Source: CAMCXE01 sp046347475 (lineage in GTDB: Bacteria > Pseudomonadota > Gammaproteobacteria > Pseudomonadales > Cellvibrionaceae). Taken from it: DNA of 64,000 nucleotides. The DNA is taken from NCBI GenBank assembly GCA_046347475.1, contig JAXMGD010000001.1:868001-932000 (forward strand), written 5' to 3'. Numbering within the stretch: position 1 is the first letter of the stretch; the number at the start of each line of letters is the position of its first letter. The notes under the pieces were generated by a model. The model saw only the letters and a list, made by a program, of their open reading frames with translations, was not told the DNA's origin and did not search any database. This document shows, piece by piece, positions 16,644 to 25,960 of this stretch. The position numbers were made by a program, and so were the translations under genes.

Positions 16644-17961
16644 GCCTTATTTTCACGCCGAGGCGCTGGCCGCGCCTCCCGTGGCCATGGGTACGCTCAC
16701 GCGCCTGGTGGGCCTGACCTTAGAAGCGCTGGGCCTAAACGTAAGCGTGGGCAGCCACTGCCAGGTGCTGCTGCCCAAGGGCCGCCTGTTGGATGCCGAA
16801 GTGGTGGGCTTTGCCGAGGACAAAACCTACCTTATGCCGGTGCAAAAAGTGGAAGGCCTGCAGCCGGGTTTGAAGGTGCGCCCCAGCGGCACAGCGGCGG
16901 CTATCCCTATGGGCCGAAGCTGTTTGGGCCGCATCATCAACGGCATAGGTCAACCCATTGACGGCAAAGGGCCGCTGCTGGCGGACGATCAACTGAGCCT
17001 GCACGCCGCCGCTATCAACCCATTGCACCGCGAGCCGATCAGCGAACCCCTAGACGTAGGCATTCGCGCCATCAACGCCCTGTTAACCGTCGGGCGCGGC
17101 CAGCGCATTGGCCTGTTCGCAGGCTCCGGCGTGGGTAAAAGCGTTTTGATGGGCATGATGACTAAATTCACCGAGGCCGATGTAGTGGTGGTGGGTTTAA
17201 TCGGCGAGCGCGGCCGGGAAGTGAAAGAATTTATCGACCATATACTCGGCGAGGAGGGCATGGCCCGCGCGGTGGTAGTGGCTTCCCCGGCCGATGATGC
17301 GCCGCTGATGCGCCTGCGGGCGGCGGAGCTGTCCACCCGCGTGGCCGAGTATTTTCGCGATCAGGGCATGAATGTGTTGCTGCTGATGGATTCCCTCACC
17401 CGTTATGCCCAGGCCCAGCGGGAAATTGCCCTGGCCATAGGCGAGCCGCCCGCGACAAAAGGGTATCCGCCCTCGGTGTTCGCCAAAATCCCCGACCTGG
17501 TGGAGCGCGCGGGCAACGGCCTGGCCGGTTCCGGCTCGGTCACGGCCTTTTACACAGTGCTCACCGAAGGCGACGACCTGCAGGACCCCATTGCCGATTC
17601 CGCCCGCGCCATCCTCGATGGCCACATAGTGCTCTCAAGGGCCTTGGCCGAAGAGGGTATTTACCCGGCCATCGACATCGAAGCCTCCATCAGCCGGGTG
17701 ATGCCCAACATAGTGCCGCCCACTCACCTGCGCCGGGTGCAAGAGTGCAAACAACTGCTGGCTCGCTACCGCACCAACAAAGACCTCATCACCATAGGCG
17801 CCTATGTGCCCGGCAGCGACTCGCAGATCGACCGCGCCATCGAGCGCCAGCCGCATTTATTGGAATTTGTCAGCCAAGCCATCACCCAAGCGGCGCCCCT
17901 GGCGCAAAGCCAAAATATGCTGCAGCACCTGTTAGATACCCCTGCGCCGAATCGCAAATAG
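16624..17961 (+). CDS. fliI: flagellum-specific export ATPase FliI
   Basis: FliI energises flagellar type III export. From ATG 16624 the protein has 445 residues, the usual length; the frame is open upstream within fliH, but MTALTLKPYF is the natural start. It carries the Walker A motif GLFAGSGVGKS, the F1-type block VVGLIGERGREVKEF, the Walker B region MNVLLLMDSLTRYAQAQREI, and the C-terminal PGSDSQIDRAIE. It is closely related to F1-ATPase beta subunits. It works with FliH (upstream) and FliJ (downstream, 13 bases away). Confidence 0.97.
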   Translation: MTALTLKPYFHAEALAAPPVAMGTLTRLVGLTLEALGLNVSVGSHCQVLLPKGRLLDAEVVGFAEDKTYLMPVQKVEGLQPGLKVRPSGTAAAIPMGRSCLGRIINGIGQPIDGKGPLLADDQLSLHAAAINPLHREPISEPLDVGIRAINALLTVGRGQRIGLFAGSGVGKSVLMGMMTKFTEADVVVVGLIGERGREVKEFIDHILGEEGMARAVVVASPADDAPLMRLRAAELSTRVAEYFRDQGMNVLLLMDSLTRYAQAQREIALAIGEPPATKGYPPSVFAKIPDLVERAGNGLAGSGSVTAFYTVLTEGDDLQDPIADSARAILDGHIVLSRALAEEGIYPAIDIEASISRVMPNIVPPTHLRRVQECKQLLARYRTNKDLITIGAYVPGSDSQIDRAIERQPHLLEFVSQAITQAAPLAQSQNMLQHLLDTPAPNRK

Positions 17962-17974
17962 CGAGCACTGATGT

Positions 17975-18412
17975 ATGGGACGCGCCGAACGCTTACAGCC
18001 GGTATTACAACTGGCCGATAAACACTTAAAAGAAGCGGCCGATCAGCTGGACGCGGTGCGCAAACATATTCAACAGGAAGAAAAAAAATTGGCGGATTTA
18101 GAGCAGTACATGCTCGATTACAGCGAGAACTTTAATCGCAACCCCGCTCGCACCGCGCAGGATTTAGTCCGCCAGCGCAGCTTTTTGCAGCAGCTCTCCC
18201 AAGCGCGCAGCCAACAGCAACAGGTGATCAGCAAATACCGCCAGCTCGTGCAGCAGAAACAAAAACTCTGGCAAAAAGCCTATTTAAAACAGCAGGCTAT
18301 TTTTCAGTTAATCGAACGGCTGAAAAAAGACGAATATTTGGCGCTGAGCAAAAAAGAAGAAAAACGCCTGGATGAATGGAGTGCACAGGCCCATAACCGG
18401 CGTCCTCATTGA
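17975..18412 (+). CDS. fliJ: flagellar export chaperone-escort protein FliJ
   Basis: FliJ is the coiled-coil stalk that fits into the FliI hexamer and escorts export chaperones. The 145-residue protein is almost wholly helical with heptad patterns, rich in Gln, Lys and Leu, and has the FliJ features LQPVLQLADKHLKEAADQL and the C-terminal basic segment KKEEKRLDEW. Its position directly after fliI supports the call. It is the last gene of the fli block; fliK, often next, is not present in the window. Confidence 0.9.
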   Translation: MGRAERLQPVLQLADKHLKEAADQLDAVRKHIQQEEKKLADLEQYMLDYSENFNRNPARTAQDLVRQRSFLQQLSQARSQQQQVISKYRQLVQQKQKLWQKAYLKQQAIFQLIERLKKDEYLALSKKEEKRLDEWSAQAHNRRPH

Positions 18413-18934
18413 TTAATGGTTTGGGCTCGGTCAATAGGCACAGGGATTGATTGGCCGCGATTTTTAACATTATTTATGAGGATAAACCTATTAGCCGGGT
18501 TCGACAGGCTCACCGCAAGCGGTATAAAACTCACCACGAACCACATTCAATTCGACACAATCCGGGCCCAATCCACGTGTTTTCAGAATCGTATTAAAAA
18601 CGGAAAGTGCTATTTATTCAGAGCCTGTCAAGTTCTGCGCCAAGCAACCCATTTAACCTGCGCCACCCAGGGTGGTTTGATAATCGCACGCGGCCCTTCG
18701 CCCACAGCACAATTAGGTATTAACCTCACCTTTTTATTAGCTTTTGCTTTTAGCCGAGTAAAACCCACGCAATTTCACGCCTGCCCAAAAAACCGAATAA
18801 ACACCGCCGCGTTTAAGTAAAAAATCAAACGCCGTGTAAAGAATGCAGACTTTTAATCAAGAGCTATCCTTAACACTGAGCAACCGCAGCGGGCATGTAC
18901 CGCGCATCAATAGTTTTAACCAGCTGAGGCCCCT
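18413..18934. other. 522-bp gap between the flagellar and chemotaxis operons
   Basis: A 134-codon open frame crosses much of this gap but has no ribosome-binding site and no protein-like pattern, so I leave it out. The segment around 18490-18560 (GGGTTCGACAGGCTCACCGC and CTCACCACGAACCAC) looks like degenerate dispersed-repeat sequence. The che promoter must lie near the right end; I see no convincing sigma-28 or sigma-54 boxes. Confidence 0.55.
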
Positions 18935-19219
18935 ATGGCGCACGCATTGGATTTTGAATTGCCCGAACAGCTAACTGTAGGCGTTGTACAAGCCCTGCAC
19001 GAACAGCTAGAAACTCTGGTCGATGATAAAAAAAATGATCACATCATATTGCATGCAGGCGGTGTCAATCGCGCCGATACGGCCGGCATTCAATTGTTAT
19101 ATGCATTGGTGTTGGCCGCTCGCGAGCGGCAAATTGCACTGACCTGGCAAAACCCATCGGAAAAGTTGCGTACCGCCGCCCAAATATTGGGTATGACCTC
19201 GCACCTCGGTATCCATTAA
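18935..19219 (+). CDS. STAS-domain protein of the chemosensory cluster
   Basis: The 94-residue protein is a single STAS domain (anti-sigma-factor-antagonist/MlaB-like fold): LDFELPEQLTVGVVQALHEQLETLV, then HIILHAGGVNRADTAGIQLLYALVLAARERQIALTW. The position of the usual phospho-serine in the loop reads RADTAGIQ, with Thr in place of Ser. It lies 18 bases before a cheY gene, so it is probably co-transcribed and may be a small phospho-switch or scaffold partner of the cluster. A second, more degenerate STAS-like protein stands before another cheY at 38559. Confidence 0.8.
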   Translation: MAHALDFELPEQLTVGVVQALHEQLETLVDDKKNDHIILHAGGVNRADTAGIQLLYALVLAARERQIALTWQNPSEKLRTAAQILGMTSHLGIH

Positions 19220-19237
19220 TTAATCAGGAGAGAGTAC

Positions 19238-19600
19238 ATGGCTAAAATTCTTGCCGTCGATGATTCAGCATCCATGCGTCAAATGGTTGCCTTTACCCTA
19301 AAGGGAGCAGGCCACGATGTAACCGAGGCATGCGATGGCGCAGAAGCGCTGAAGGTGGCTAAAAATCACAGTAAATTTGATTTGGTGATTTCCGATATCA
19401 ACATGCCCAATATGGATGGTATTGCGCTGATAAAAGAGCTGCGCTCATTGCCAGAATTTAAATTCACGCCGATTTTAATGTTAACCACTGAATCTGGCGC
19501 CGATAAAAAATCCGAAGGCAAAGCTGCCGGTGCCACCGGTTGGATTGTAAAACCGTTTAATCCGGATCAATTATTGGCAACGGTTGGTAAGGTGCTGTAA
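19238..19600 (+). CDS. cheY: CheY-type response regulator (cluster 1)
   Basis: This is a single receiver domain of 120 residues with acidic pair D8-D9, phospho-acceptor D53 in VISDINMPNMDG, T83 in LMLTTES and K105 in WIVKPF. No output domain follows, so it acts by diffusing to a target such as the flagellar switch or by acting as a phosphate sink. GGAGAG precedes the ATG. The DDSASMRQMV opening is typical of CheYs paired with CheA in Pseudomonas Che2-type and Vibrio clusters. Confidence 0.93.
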   Translation: MAKILAVDDSASMRQMVAFTLKGAGHDVTEACDGAEALKVAKNHSKFDLVISDINMPNMDGIALIKELRSLPEFKFTPILMLTTESGADKKSEGKAAGATGWIVKPFNPDQLLATVGKVL

Positions 19601-19734
19601 TCGCTTAGAGGCATGGTGCTCAAGCGGCAGCTTCATCGCCGCTGGGTAAAAAAACCTTTGCCGCGCGCAATATAGTGAGTCAACACGCTCATTGTGTGCG
19701 CCTAGGTTATTGAAAACAAAAAACAGGAGGCCCA

Positions 19735-22218
19735 ATGGCAATCGATTTAAGCCAATTTCGCCAGGTGTTTATCGAGGAGAGCTTTGAGGGCCTGGATAGC
19801 ATGGAAGAAGCCTTAATGGCACTGAATATTAATGCCATTGATAGCGAAACCATTAACGCGATTTTTCGCGCCGCCCATTCCATCAAAGGCGGCAGCGCCA
19901 CCTTTGGTTATAGCGCTATTGCCGGTTTTACCCACGTATTAGAAACCCTCCTTGATCAAGTGCGCAGCGGCCAGCGCGGGTTGGATGCTAATAGCGTCAA
20001 TTTATTATTAAAATCCGTTGATGCTATGCGCGATATGCTCTCGCTGCTGCAAACCGAGCAAAATTGTTACACGGATTCTGCCCTGGCATTAAAGGCGGAA
20101 TTCGAAGCATTGTTGCAGGTTCCGCCGGGGCAGGCATCAAATGCGTCTGCACCAACGGCTTTAAAATCTCCCACCGCTGATGAGCTAAAACCAGCAGAGC
20201 CGACACAGGCGGGTTGGAAAATCGAATTTAGTCCCAAGCGCAGTTTATTCGCTACCGGCAATTGCCCGGTGAATATTCTGCGTGAGCTTGCCCAATTAGG
20301 TGTTGTGATTGTTCAGCCAGAGCTTGCCTCTGTGCCGGATATTAAAAATATTAACCCGGAAGAATGTTACCTAGCCTGGCATATTGCTTTGGCATCCTCC
20401 TGTAAGCAAGCAGAAATCGCCGCCGTATTTGGCTGGGTAGAAGATCAAGCCACCATTCATATAGAGCCTGTTTTCGATAACGCCAGCGCCCTGCCAGCGG
20501 CTGCGGCGATCAATCGCTATAGAGGCTGGTTTATTGATTTCAAACCCAAAGCTAATTTATTGCATTCCGGCAACGACCCGCTGCGAATATTCCGCGCGCT
20601 GCAGGAATTGGGCTATTGCGAAATAAATCTGCTCGATACCCACGCGCTGCCTAATTTTCACTCCTACGACAGCCAAATGCTCTATTTACACTGGCATATT
20701 CGCTGCTATGGCGATTTTGGCTATGAGGCTATTGCTAGTGTATTTGATTGGGTAATGGGAGATTGTGAATTAACGATTACACCTATTGAACCCAGTGATG
20801 ATGCCGCATTTGAGCCGCCATTAAATGCTGGATTAATACAGGCCAAACCGCTGCACGCCAGTCAATTAACGGCGGCGCCCCAAGAGACTGCACCAACAGC
20901 TATTGCGGCGGCGGCCAATAATGTGCTGCCATTTGTTGCCCCTGCGCCAGTGGCCCCAGCCGCGACTGCAGCCACAGCTACACCGCTCAGCGCAGAAACC
21001 AGTAAAAAATCCAGCGCGGCGGAAACCTCCTCCATTCGCGTAGGTATCGATAAAATTGACAGCCTTATAAATATGGTGGGTGAATTAGTAATTACCCAAT
21101 CCATGTTGGGCCAGCTCGGTAGCGAATTAAATTTAGCAGCGGCGCCTAAATTAATGGAGGGCTTAAGCCAGCTGGCACAAAATACCCGCGAACTGCAGGA
21201 AAGCGTCATGCGTATTCGCATGTTGCCGATTAGTTTTGCGTTTAGTCGTTTTCCTCGTATGGTGCGGGATTTAGGCCAAAGTTTAGGCAAAAAAATTCAC
21301 ATTGAATTAAATGGCGAAAATACTGAGCTTGATAAAACCGTGATGGAAAAAATTGGTGACCCATTGGTGCACTTGGTGCGCAACGCAGTGGACCACGGTA
21401 TTGAATCGCCCGAGGTGCGCGCCGCGAAAGGCAAGCCTGAAGAAGGGCATATTATGCTCAATGCCTATCATCAAAGCGGTAATGTGATTATAGAAATTAC
21501 CGATGACGGCAAAGGCTTGGATCGCGAAGCAATCACCCGTAAAGCGATTGAAAAAAATATTATTACAGCTCAAGAAGCCGCAAATTTTACCGATGAGCAG
21601 GTATACGATTTAATTTTTCAACCGGGTTTTTCAACCGCGCAAACAGTGAGTGATGTATCCGGCCGCGGTGTGGGTATGGATGTGGTCAAACGCAATATCC
21701 AGGCGCTAAACGGTGTGGTAGAAATTTCGTCGCAGCCTAATAAAGGCAGCAAAATCCGTATTCGCCTGCCGCTTACCCTCGCCATTTTAGATGGCCAGTT
21801 GGTGCGCGTTAATGACCATATTTATATCTTTCCACTGGTGTCCATTGTTGAGTCTGTGCAGCACCGCGTTGAGCGTATGCGGCATATTGCCGGTGGCTGC
21901 AGTGTATTTAAATTGCGCGAAGACTACGTGCCGGTTTTGCACCTTAAAGACGTATTTAATTTAGAAAGCAGCCGCGAGCGCGAAGAGCCCCAACTTATGG
22001 TGGTGGTGGAGTCCGAGGGCGAAAAGGTAGGCATAGTGGTGGATGAATTGCTCGCTCAGCAACAAGTGGTTATTAAAAGCTTGGAGCAAAACTACAAAAA
22101 GGTTGAGGGTGTTTCCGGTGCGACGATTTTAGGGGATGGCACTGTGGCACTTATTTTAGATATTCAAGGCATAGTGCATCTAGCCGGGTTGCGGCAGTTA
22201 CATCAGCACAGTGCTTAG
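19735..22218 (+). CDS. cheA: chemotaxis histidine kinase CheA (cluster 1) with duplicated P2-like domain
   Basis: The 827-residue kinase has an Hpt domain (residues 1-115) with phospho-acceptor H48 in FRAAHSIKGGSATFG. Two copies of a domain of about 85 residues follow at 160-246 and 263-351, sharing W-I-F-PK---L--SG--P--I-R-L--LG near their starts and WHI near their ends. A Pro/Ala linker leads to the dimerisation domain, the HATPase (LVRNAVDHGIE, DDGKGLD, GRGVGMDVV) and a CheW-like domain at 690-820. It phosphorylates CheY and CheB in response to the receptors. AGGAGG precedes the ATG. The duplicated middle domain occupies the CheY-docking position. Confidence 0.95.
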   Translation: MAIDLSQFRQVFIEESFEGLDSMEEALMALNINAIDSETINAIFRAAHSIKGGSATFGYSAIAGFTHVLETLLDQVRSGQRGLDANSVNLLLKSVDAMRDMLSLLQTEQNCYTDSALALKAEFEALLQVPPGQASNASAPTALKSPTADELKPAEPTQAGWKIEFSPKRSLFATGNCPVNILRELAQLGVVIVQPELASVPDIKNINPEECYLAWHIALASSCKQAEIAAVFGWVEDQATIHIEPVFDNASALPAAAAINRYRGWFIDFKPKANLLHSGNDPLRIFRALQELGYCEINLLDTHALPNFHSYDSQMLYLHWHIRCYGDFGYEAIASVFDWVMGDCELTITPIEPSDDAAFEPPLNAGLIQAKPLHASQLTAAPQETAPTAIAAAANNVLPFVAPAPVAPAATAATATPLSAETSKKSSAAETSSIRVGIDKIDSLINMVGELVITQSMLGQLGSELNLAAAPKLMEGLSQLAQNTRELQESVMRIRMLPISFAFSRFPRMVRDLGQSLGKKIHIELNGENTELDKTVMEKIGDPLVHLVRNAVDHGIESPEVRAAKGKPEEGHIMLNAYHQSGNVIIEITDDGKGLDREAITRKAIEKNIITAQEAANFTDEQVYDLIFQPGFSTAQTVSDVSGRGVGMDVVKRNIQALNGVVEISSQPNKGSKIRIRLPLTLAILDGQLVRVNDHIYIFPLVSIVESVQHRVERMRHIAGGCSVFKLREDYVPVLHLKDVFNLESSREREEPQLMVVVESEGEKVGIVVDELLAQQQVVIKSLEQNYKKVEGVSGATILGDGTVALILDIQGIVHLAGLRQLHQHSA

Positions 22219-22292
22219 CTGTCCGCTCTGAATTACAGCGACGCTGCGTAGTTAATGCGTCATACATTGAACACTTACATCGAGGAAGCCCT

Positions 22293-22832
22293 ATGCAGAC
22301 TGCTTCATTTGATCTTCGCCAAAGCCCTGGGGAGCAAAACGCCGCCAGCGCTGCGAGCCAATATTTAACCTTTATTATGAATAATGAAGAGTATGGCGTT
22401 GATATATTGTGTGTGCAGGAAATTCGCGGCTGGGAAACCGCAACGCCGCTGCCCAATGCGCCTAAACATATTAAGGGCGTGATTAATTTGCGCGGCACCA
22501 TAGTGCCTATAATTGATTTGCGACAATGTTTTGGATTGTCAGCCATTGATTACACAGCTATAACCGTAGTGATTGTACTAAAAGTGCAGGCGGAGGCGGG
22601 GAGCCGGGTGATTGGAATAGTGGTGGATGGAGTTTCGGATGTGTACGCGCTGGCTGACACGGATTTACATCGCCCGCCAGATTTAGGTCATGCGGTGGAT
22701 ACAGCCTTTATTAAGGGCTTGGCCAGTATCGACAATAAAATGATTATTTTGCTGAATATTGACCAGCTATTGAATATTGATGAGCTGCCGAATTTGGCAA
22801 GCTTAAAAGAACAATTGGCAAACTTAAAATAA
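22293..22832 (+). CDS. cheW: CheW coupling protein (cluster 1)
   Basis: CheW bridges receptors and CheA. The 179-residue protein is a single CheW domain: YLTFIMNNEEYGVDILCVQEI, then ATPLPNAPKHIKGVINLRGTIVPIIDLR, then GIVVDGVSDV and FIKGLASIDNKMIILLNID. The highly conserved NLRG loop that contacts the receptor tip is present. It lies 74 bases after cheA and ten bases before the MCP gene, and belongs to the same operon. The first 25 residues are a short unconserved tail. Confidence 0.95.
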   Translation: MQTASFDLRQSPGEQNAASAASQYLTFIMNNEEYGVDILCVQEIRGWETATPLPNAPKHIKGVINLRGTIVPIIDLRQCFGLSAIDYTAITVVIVLKVQAEAGSRVIGIVVDGVSDVYALADTDLHRPPDLGHAVDTAFIKGLASIDNKMIILLNIDQLLNIDELPNLASLKEQLANLK

Positions 22833-22841
22833 GGAGCACGT

Positions 22842-25556
22842 ATGGGCTTTTTTAAATCAGCACCGGCTAAAAATGAGCGCGCCATTGAGAACGAAAAAAT
22901 TCTCGCTGCCTTGGATCGGTCTCAGGCTACCATATCCTTCGACCCTGATGGCACCATTTTGCATGCCAACGAGAATTTTTTAAATCTGCTCGGTTATCGA
23001 GAGCCTGAAATACAAGGGCGTCACCATAGCCTGTTTGTCGGTGAAGAGGAAAAAAGCTCACCGGAGTATGCCAGTTTTTGGCAGCAGCTTGCCAATGGTT
23101 ATGCCCAGGTGCGCCAATTTAAACGCATCAGTAAAGATGGCCGCGAGCTATGGATTGAAGCCTCTTATAATCCGCTACAAGACGAGCAGGGCCGCGTTTA
23201 TAAGGTGGTTAAATTCGCCACCGATATTACCGCCACCCGTATGGCGGCTACCTTATCTACGGTGCTACGTAACTGCCAAGCCAATGTAATCTGGTTGGAT
23301 CAACAGCAGCGCGTAAAATATTTAAACAATGCCGCCGAGCAGCTCTTTAAGCGCTACCAAACCGCCTTGAGCGATCACATCGCCAAAGAAGTATTGGCTA
23401 ACCTACAGGGCGCATTAATTTCTCAAGTGTTAACCGGGGTGCCCGAGGTAATGCGTTTGGTCACGGGCTTAAGCGGCCCACAAAAATGCAGCCAATTATT
23501 GGGTGATATTGCATTTGATATTATTTTCACCCCTATGCGGGATGAAAAGGGCCGCGCGAACGGTACTCTGGTCGAAATTACCGATATGAGTGCTGAATTA
23601 AAACGTCAGCAGGCGGAGCAAAAAGCCGCTGCCGAAAATGCGCGTGTACGCGTGGCGTTGGATGTTACCAATGCCTGCGTAATGTTGCTGGATACGGATG
23701 TGCAGGTTATTTACGCCAATGGCTCTATAGTCAAAATGTTTAAACACCGCGAGGCGCAATTAAAAACCAAATTTAAATCGTTTAACCCTGATGCCTTGCA
23801 CGGCTACCGATTTGGTGAGTTTTGTCTGAATTCCCAGCAATGCCTATCCATCGGTGAACTCTCCACTCCTTCACAACTTGATTTGGAAGTGGGTGATCTC
23901 ACCTTTGGCCTGTTGGCGAGCCCGGTGTTTAATCCGCAGGGTGAACGCCTAGGCACCATTGTCGAGTGGCAGGATAAAACAGACGTGTTGGCGCAGCAGC
24001 GACGCGCACAAACCATCGCTGATGAAAATGAGCGTGTGCGCCAGGCGCTGGATTGCGTGAGCACCAACGTGATGATTGCCGATAATGATGCCCATGTGAT
24101 TTACTATAACTCCGCCTTGGAAAGCATGATGCAAAAGGCTGAGACTGATATTAAAAAAGTACTGCCTCATTTCGATGTAAAAAAATTAAAAGGTGTGAAT
24201 ATGGATATTTTCCATAAAAACGCCAGCCACCAGCGGGGAATTATCAATAATCTCACTACAACCTACCGAGGCAAAGCCGAAGTGGGTGGCCGCACCTTTA
24301 CTGTAATTGCCAGCCCCATCGTCAGCGATGGAAAGCGCTTGGGAACCGTGGTTGAATGGGCAGATCGCACCGCTGAGACGTCTATTGAAGGCGAGGTAGA
24401 TGCCATGATTGCCGCTGCGGCGAGAGGAGATTTTACCAAGCAAATCGCTCTTGATGGCAAAGATGGATTTATTTTAGGAATTAGCAAAAGCCTTAACGAA
24501 TTAGTTAGCACTGTTGAAATAGCCCTCAACGACATGTTGCGTATGTTAGGTGCTATGGCTAAGGGGAATTTATCTGAGCGTATAACCCGAGATTACAGTG
24601 GCGTATTCGGCCAGCTGCGCCAGGATGCCAATTTTACGGCCGATAAATTAACCGAGATAATTAGTAAAATTCGCCAATCGGCGGGCTCCATTCACACCGC
24701 CGCCAATGAAATTGCCCAGGGCAACGCCGATTTAAGTCAGCGCACTGAGGAGCAAGCCAGTTCCCTTGAAGAAACTGCCTCGAGCATGGAAGAGATGACC
24801 AGTACGGTGCGGCAAAGTGCTGATAATGCGCAAAAAGCTAATGACCTTGCCCTGCAAGCGCAAAGCCGAGCCAAAACCGGTGGCGATGTCGTTAGCCGGG
24901 CTGTGCAGGCCATGGAAGACATTAATGCCGCCAGTAAAAAAATTGCAGATATTATTGGTGTCATTGATGAAATTGCCTTTCAAACGAATTTGTTGGCATT
25001 AAATGCAGCGGTAGAAGCGGCTCGCGCCGGTGAACAGGGGCGCGGTTTTGCTGTAGTGGCTGGAGAAGTGCGCAACCTTGCCCAGCGCTCGGCAGGGGCC
25101 GCTAAAGAAATTAAAGAATTAATTCGTGATAGTGTGCATAAGGTGCAGGACGGCCGCGAGTTGGTGAATGAATCGGGCAAAACCCTCGGCGAAATTGTCA
25201 CCGCCGTGGAAGTGGTATGCCAAATGATCCGCGATATTGCCAGTGCCGCCCGTGAGCAAACTGCGGGAATTGAACAGGTCAACACGGCAATTTCACAGAT
25301 GGATGAAATGACTCAACAAAACGCCGCGCTGGTTGAACAAGCGACAGCTGCCAGCCAATCCATGGTGGATCAAGCTAATGATATGGGCCAATTAGTGAGC
25401 TTCTTTAGTGTTGGCCATACGGCGGCAATGGCATCACACGCGCCGCAGGCTGTGGCGCGACATGCACCGGTAAAACCCGCCGTTAAAAAAACCAAAGCGG
25501 TAAAATCGATAAAATTAGCTGCGCCGCCTGCGGGTGACGAGTGGGAGGATTTTTAA
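22842..25556 (+). CDS. soluble methyl-accepting chemotaxis protein with four PAS-like domains
   Basis: The 904-residue receptor has no membrane segment. Four PAS-like domains follow each other at about 25-130, 140-250, 268-385 and 393-510; the first, with DPDGTILHANENFLNLLGY, is clearest. A HAMP-like region (510-600) leads to the signalling domain whose tip reads IDEIAFQTNLLALNAAVEAARAGEQGRGFAVVAGEVR. The C-terminus is EWEDF after a flexible linker, similar to the CheR-docking pentapeptides NWETF of Escherichia coli and GWEEF of Pseudomonas Aer2. A redox, gas or metabolite sensor acting in the cytoplasm is likely; I cannot tell whether a cofactor is bound. Confidence 0.93.
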   Translation: MGFFKSAPAKNERAIENEKILAALDRSQATISFDPDGTILHANENFLNLLGYREPEIQGRHHSLFVGEEEKSSPEYASFWQQLANGYAQVRQFKRISKDGRELWIEASYNPLQDEQGRVYKVVKFATDITATRMAATLSTVLRNCQANVIWLDQQQRVKYLNNAAEQLFKRYQTALSDHIAKEVLANLQGALISQVLTGVPEVMRLVTGLSGPQKCSQLLGDIAFDIIFTPMRDEKGRANGTLVEITDMSAELKRQQAEQKAAAENARVRVALDVTNACVMLLDTDVQVIYANGSIVKMFKHREAQLKTKFKSFNPDALHGYRFGEFCLNSQQCLSIGELSTPSQLDLEVGDLTFGLLASPVFNPQGERLGTIVEWQDKTDVLAQQRRAQTIADENERVRQALDCVSTNVMIADNDAHVIYYNSALESMMQKAETDIKKVLPHFDVKKLKGVNMDIFHKNASHQRGIINNLTTTYRGKAEVGGRTFTVIASPIVSDGKRLGTVVEWADRTAETSIEGEVDAMIAAAARGDFTKQIALDGKDGFILGISKSLNELVSTVEIALNDMLRMLGAMAKGNLSERITRDYSGVFGQLRQDANFTADKLTEIISKIRQSAGSIHTAANEIAQGNADLSQRTEEQASSLEETASSMEEMTSTVRQSADNAQKANDLALQAQSRAKTGGDVVSRAVQAMEDINAASKKIADIIGVIDEIAFQTNLLALNAAVEAARAGEQGRGFAVVAGEVRNLAQRSAGAAKEIKELIRDSVHKVQDGRELVNESGKTLGEIVTAVEVVCQMIRDIASAAREQTAGIEQVNTAISQMDEMTQQNAALVEQATAASQSMVDQANDMGQLVSFFSVGHTAAMASHAPQAVARHAPVKPAVKKTKAVKSIKLAAPPAGDEWEDF

Positions 25557-25960
25557 CTCGCTTAAAAAACCCCAAAACCTGCGGCCAATATGTGCAGACG
25601 TATTAAAATTTCAAGGAAGATGTAGGGGCGGCCCTCGTGGCCGCCCGCTTTAATACGGAACAGTATTGGTTGCGGCGAAGTGTTAAAAATTTTATACATT
25701 TAAAAATGTGTGGCGGATTTTATTGATTTATTGGTGCGGAGTCTACTAATCAGAGCATCCTTGTTAGCTGTGCGGAAGCAATGAATACACATGATTTCAG
25801 ACCGTCAAAAAGTGGGACCTTTTTGACGAGCCTACAAGGATGTATTTACGGCGTGTCTGAAATCATGTGTATTCATTGCTGGTGCCTAGGTAGTAGGTCT
25901 CATGATTGCCTTAAAAGGCAATTTAACAAAACCGATACACCCTAAACCTGGAAAGGGAAT
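25557..25960. other. 404-bp gap inside the che operon, filled with hairpin-forming repeats
   Basis: This gap lies between the MCP and cheR genes. It holds a short hairpin GGGGCGGCC-CTCGT-GGCCGCCC at 25627-25648, related to the GTAGGGGC repeats at 44.4 kb, and the large nested palindrome at 25777-25880. No gene is present. cheR, cheD and cheB downstream may need read-through or their own promoter; none is obvious. Confidence 0.7.
25777..25880. repeat. nested palindromic element with 26-bp perfect outer arms
   Basis: AGCAATGAATACACATGATT plus TCAGAC (25777-25802) is perfectly complementary to 25855-25880. Inside, GTCAAAAAG and CTTTTTGAC (25804-25812, 25819-25827) form a second perfect hairpin. 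The segment after it, GAGCCTACAAGGATGTATTT ACGGCGT, matches the core of the elements at 50061-50171 and 50203-50332, read on the minus strand. The three copies share layout and core but not outer-arm sequence. It sits between the MCP and cheR genes of the same operon, where a folded transcript could affect expression. Confidence 0.85.

Noticed and set aside
18416..18820. 134-codon open frame on the plus strand after fliJ
   Set aside because: No ribosome-binding site, no protein-like pattern, and it crosses sequence that looks like degenerate dispersed repeats.
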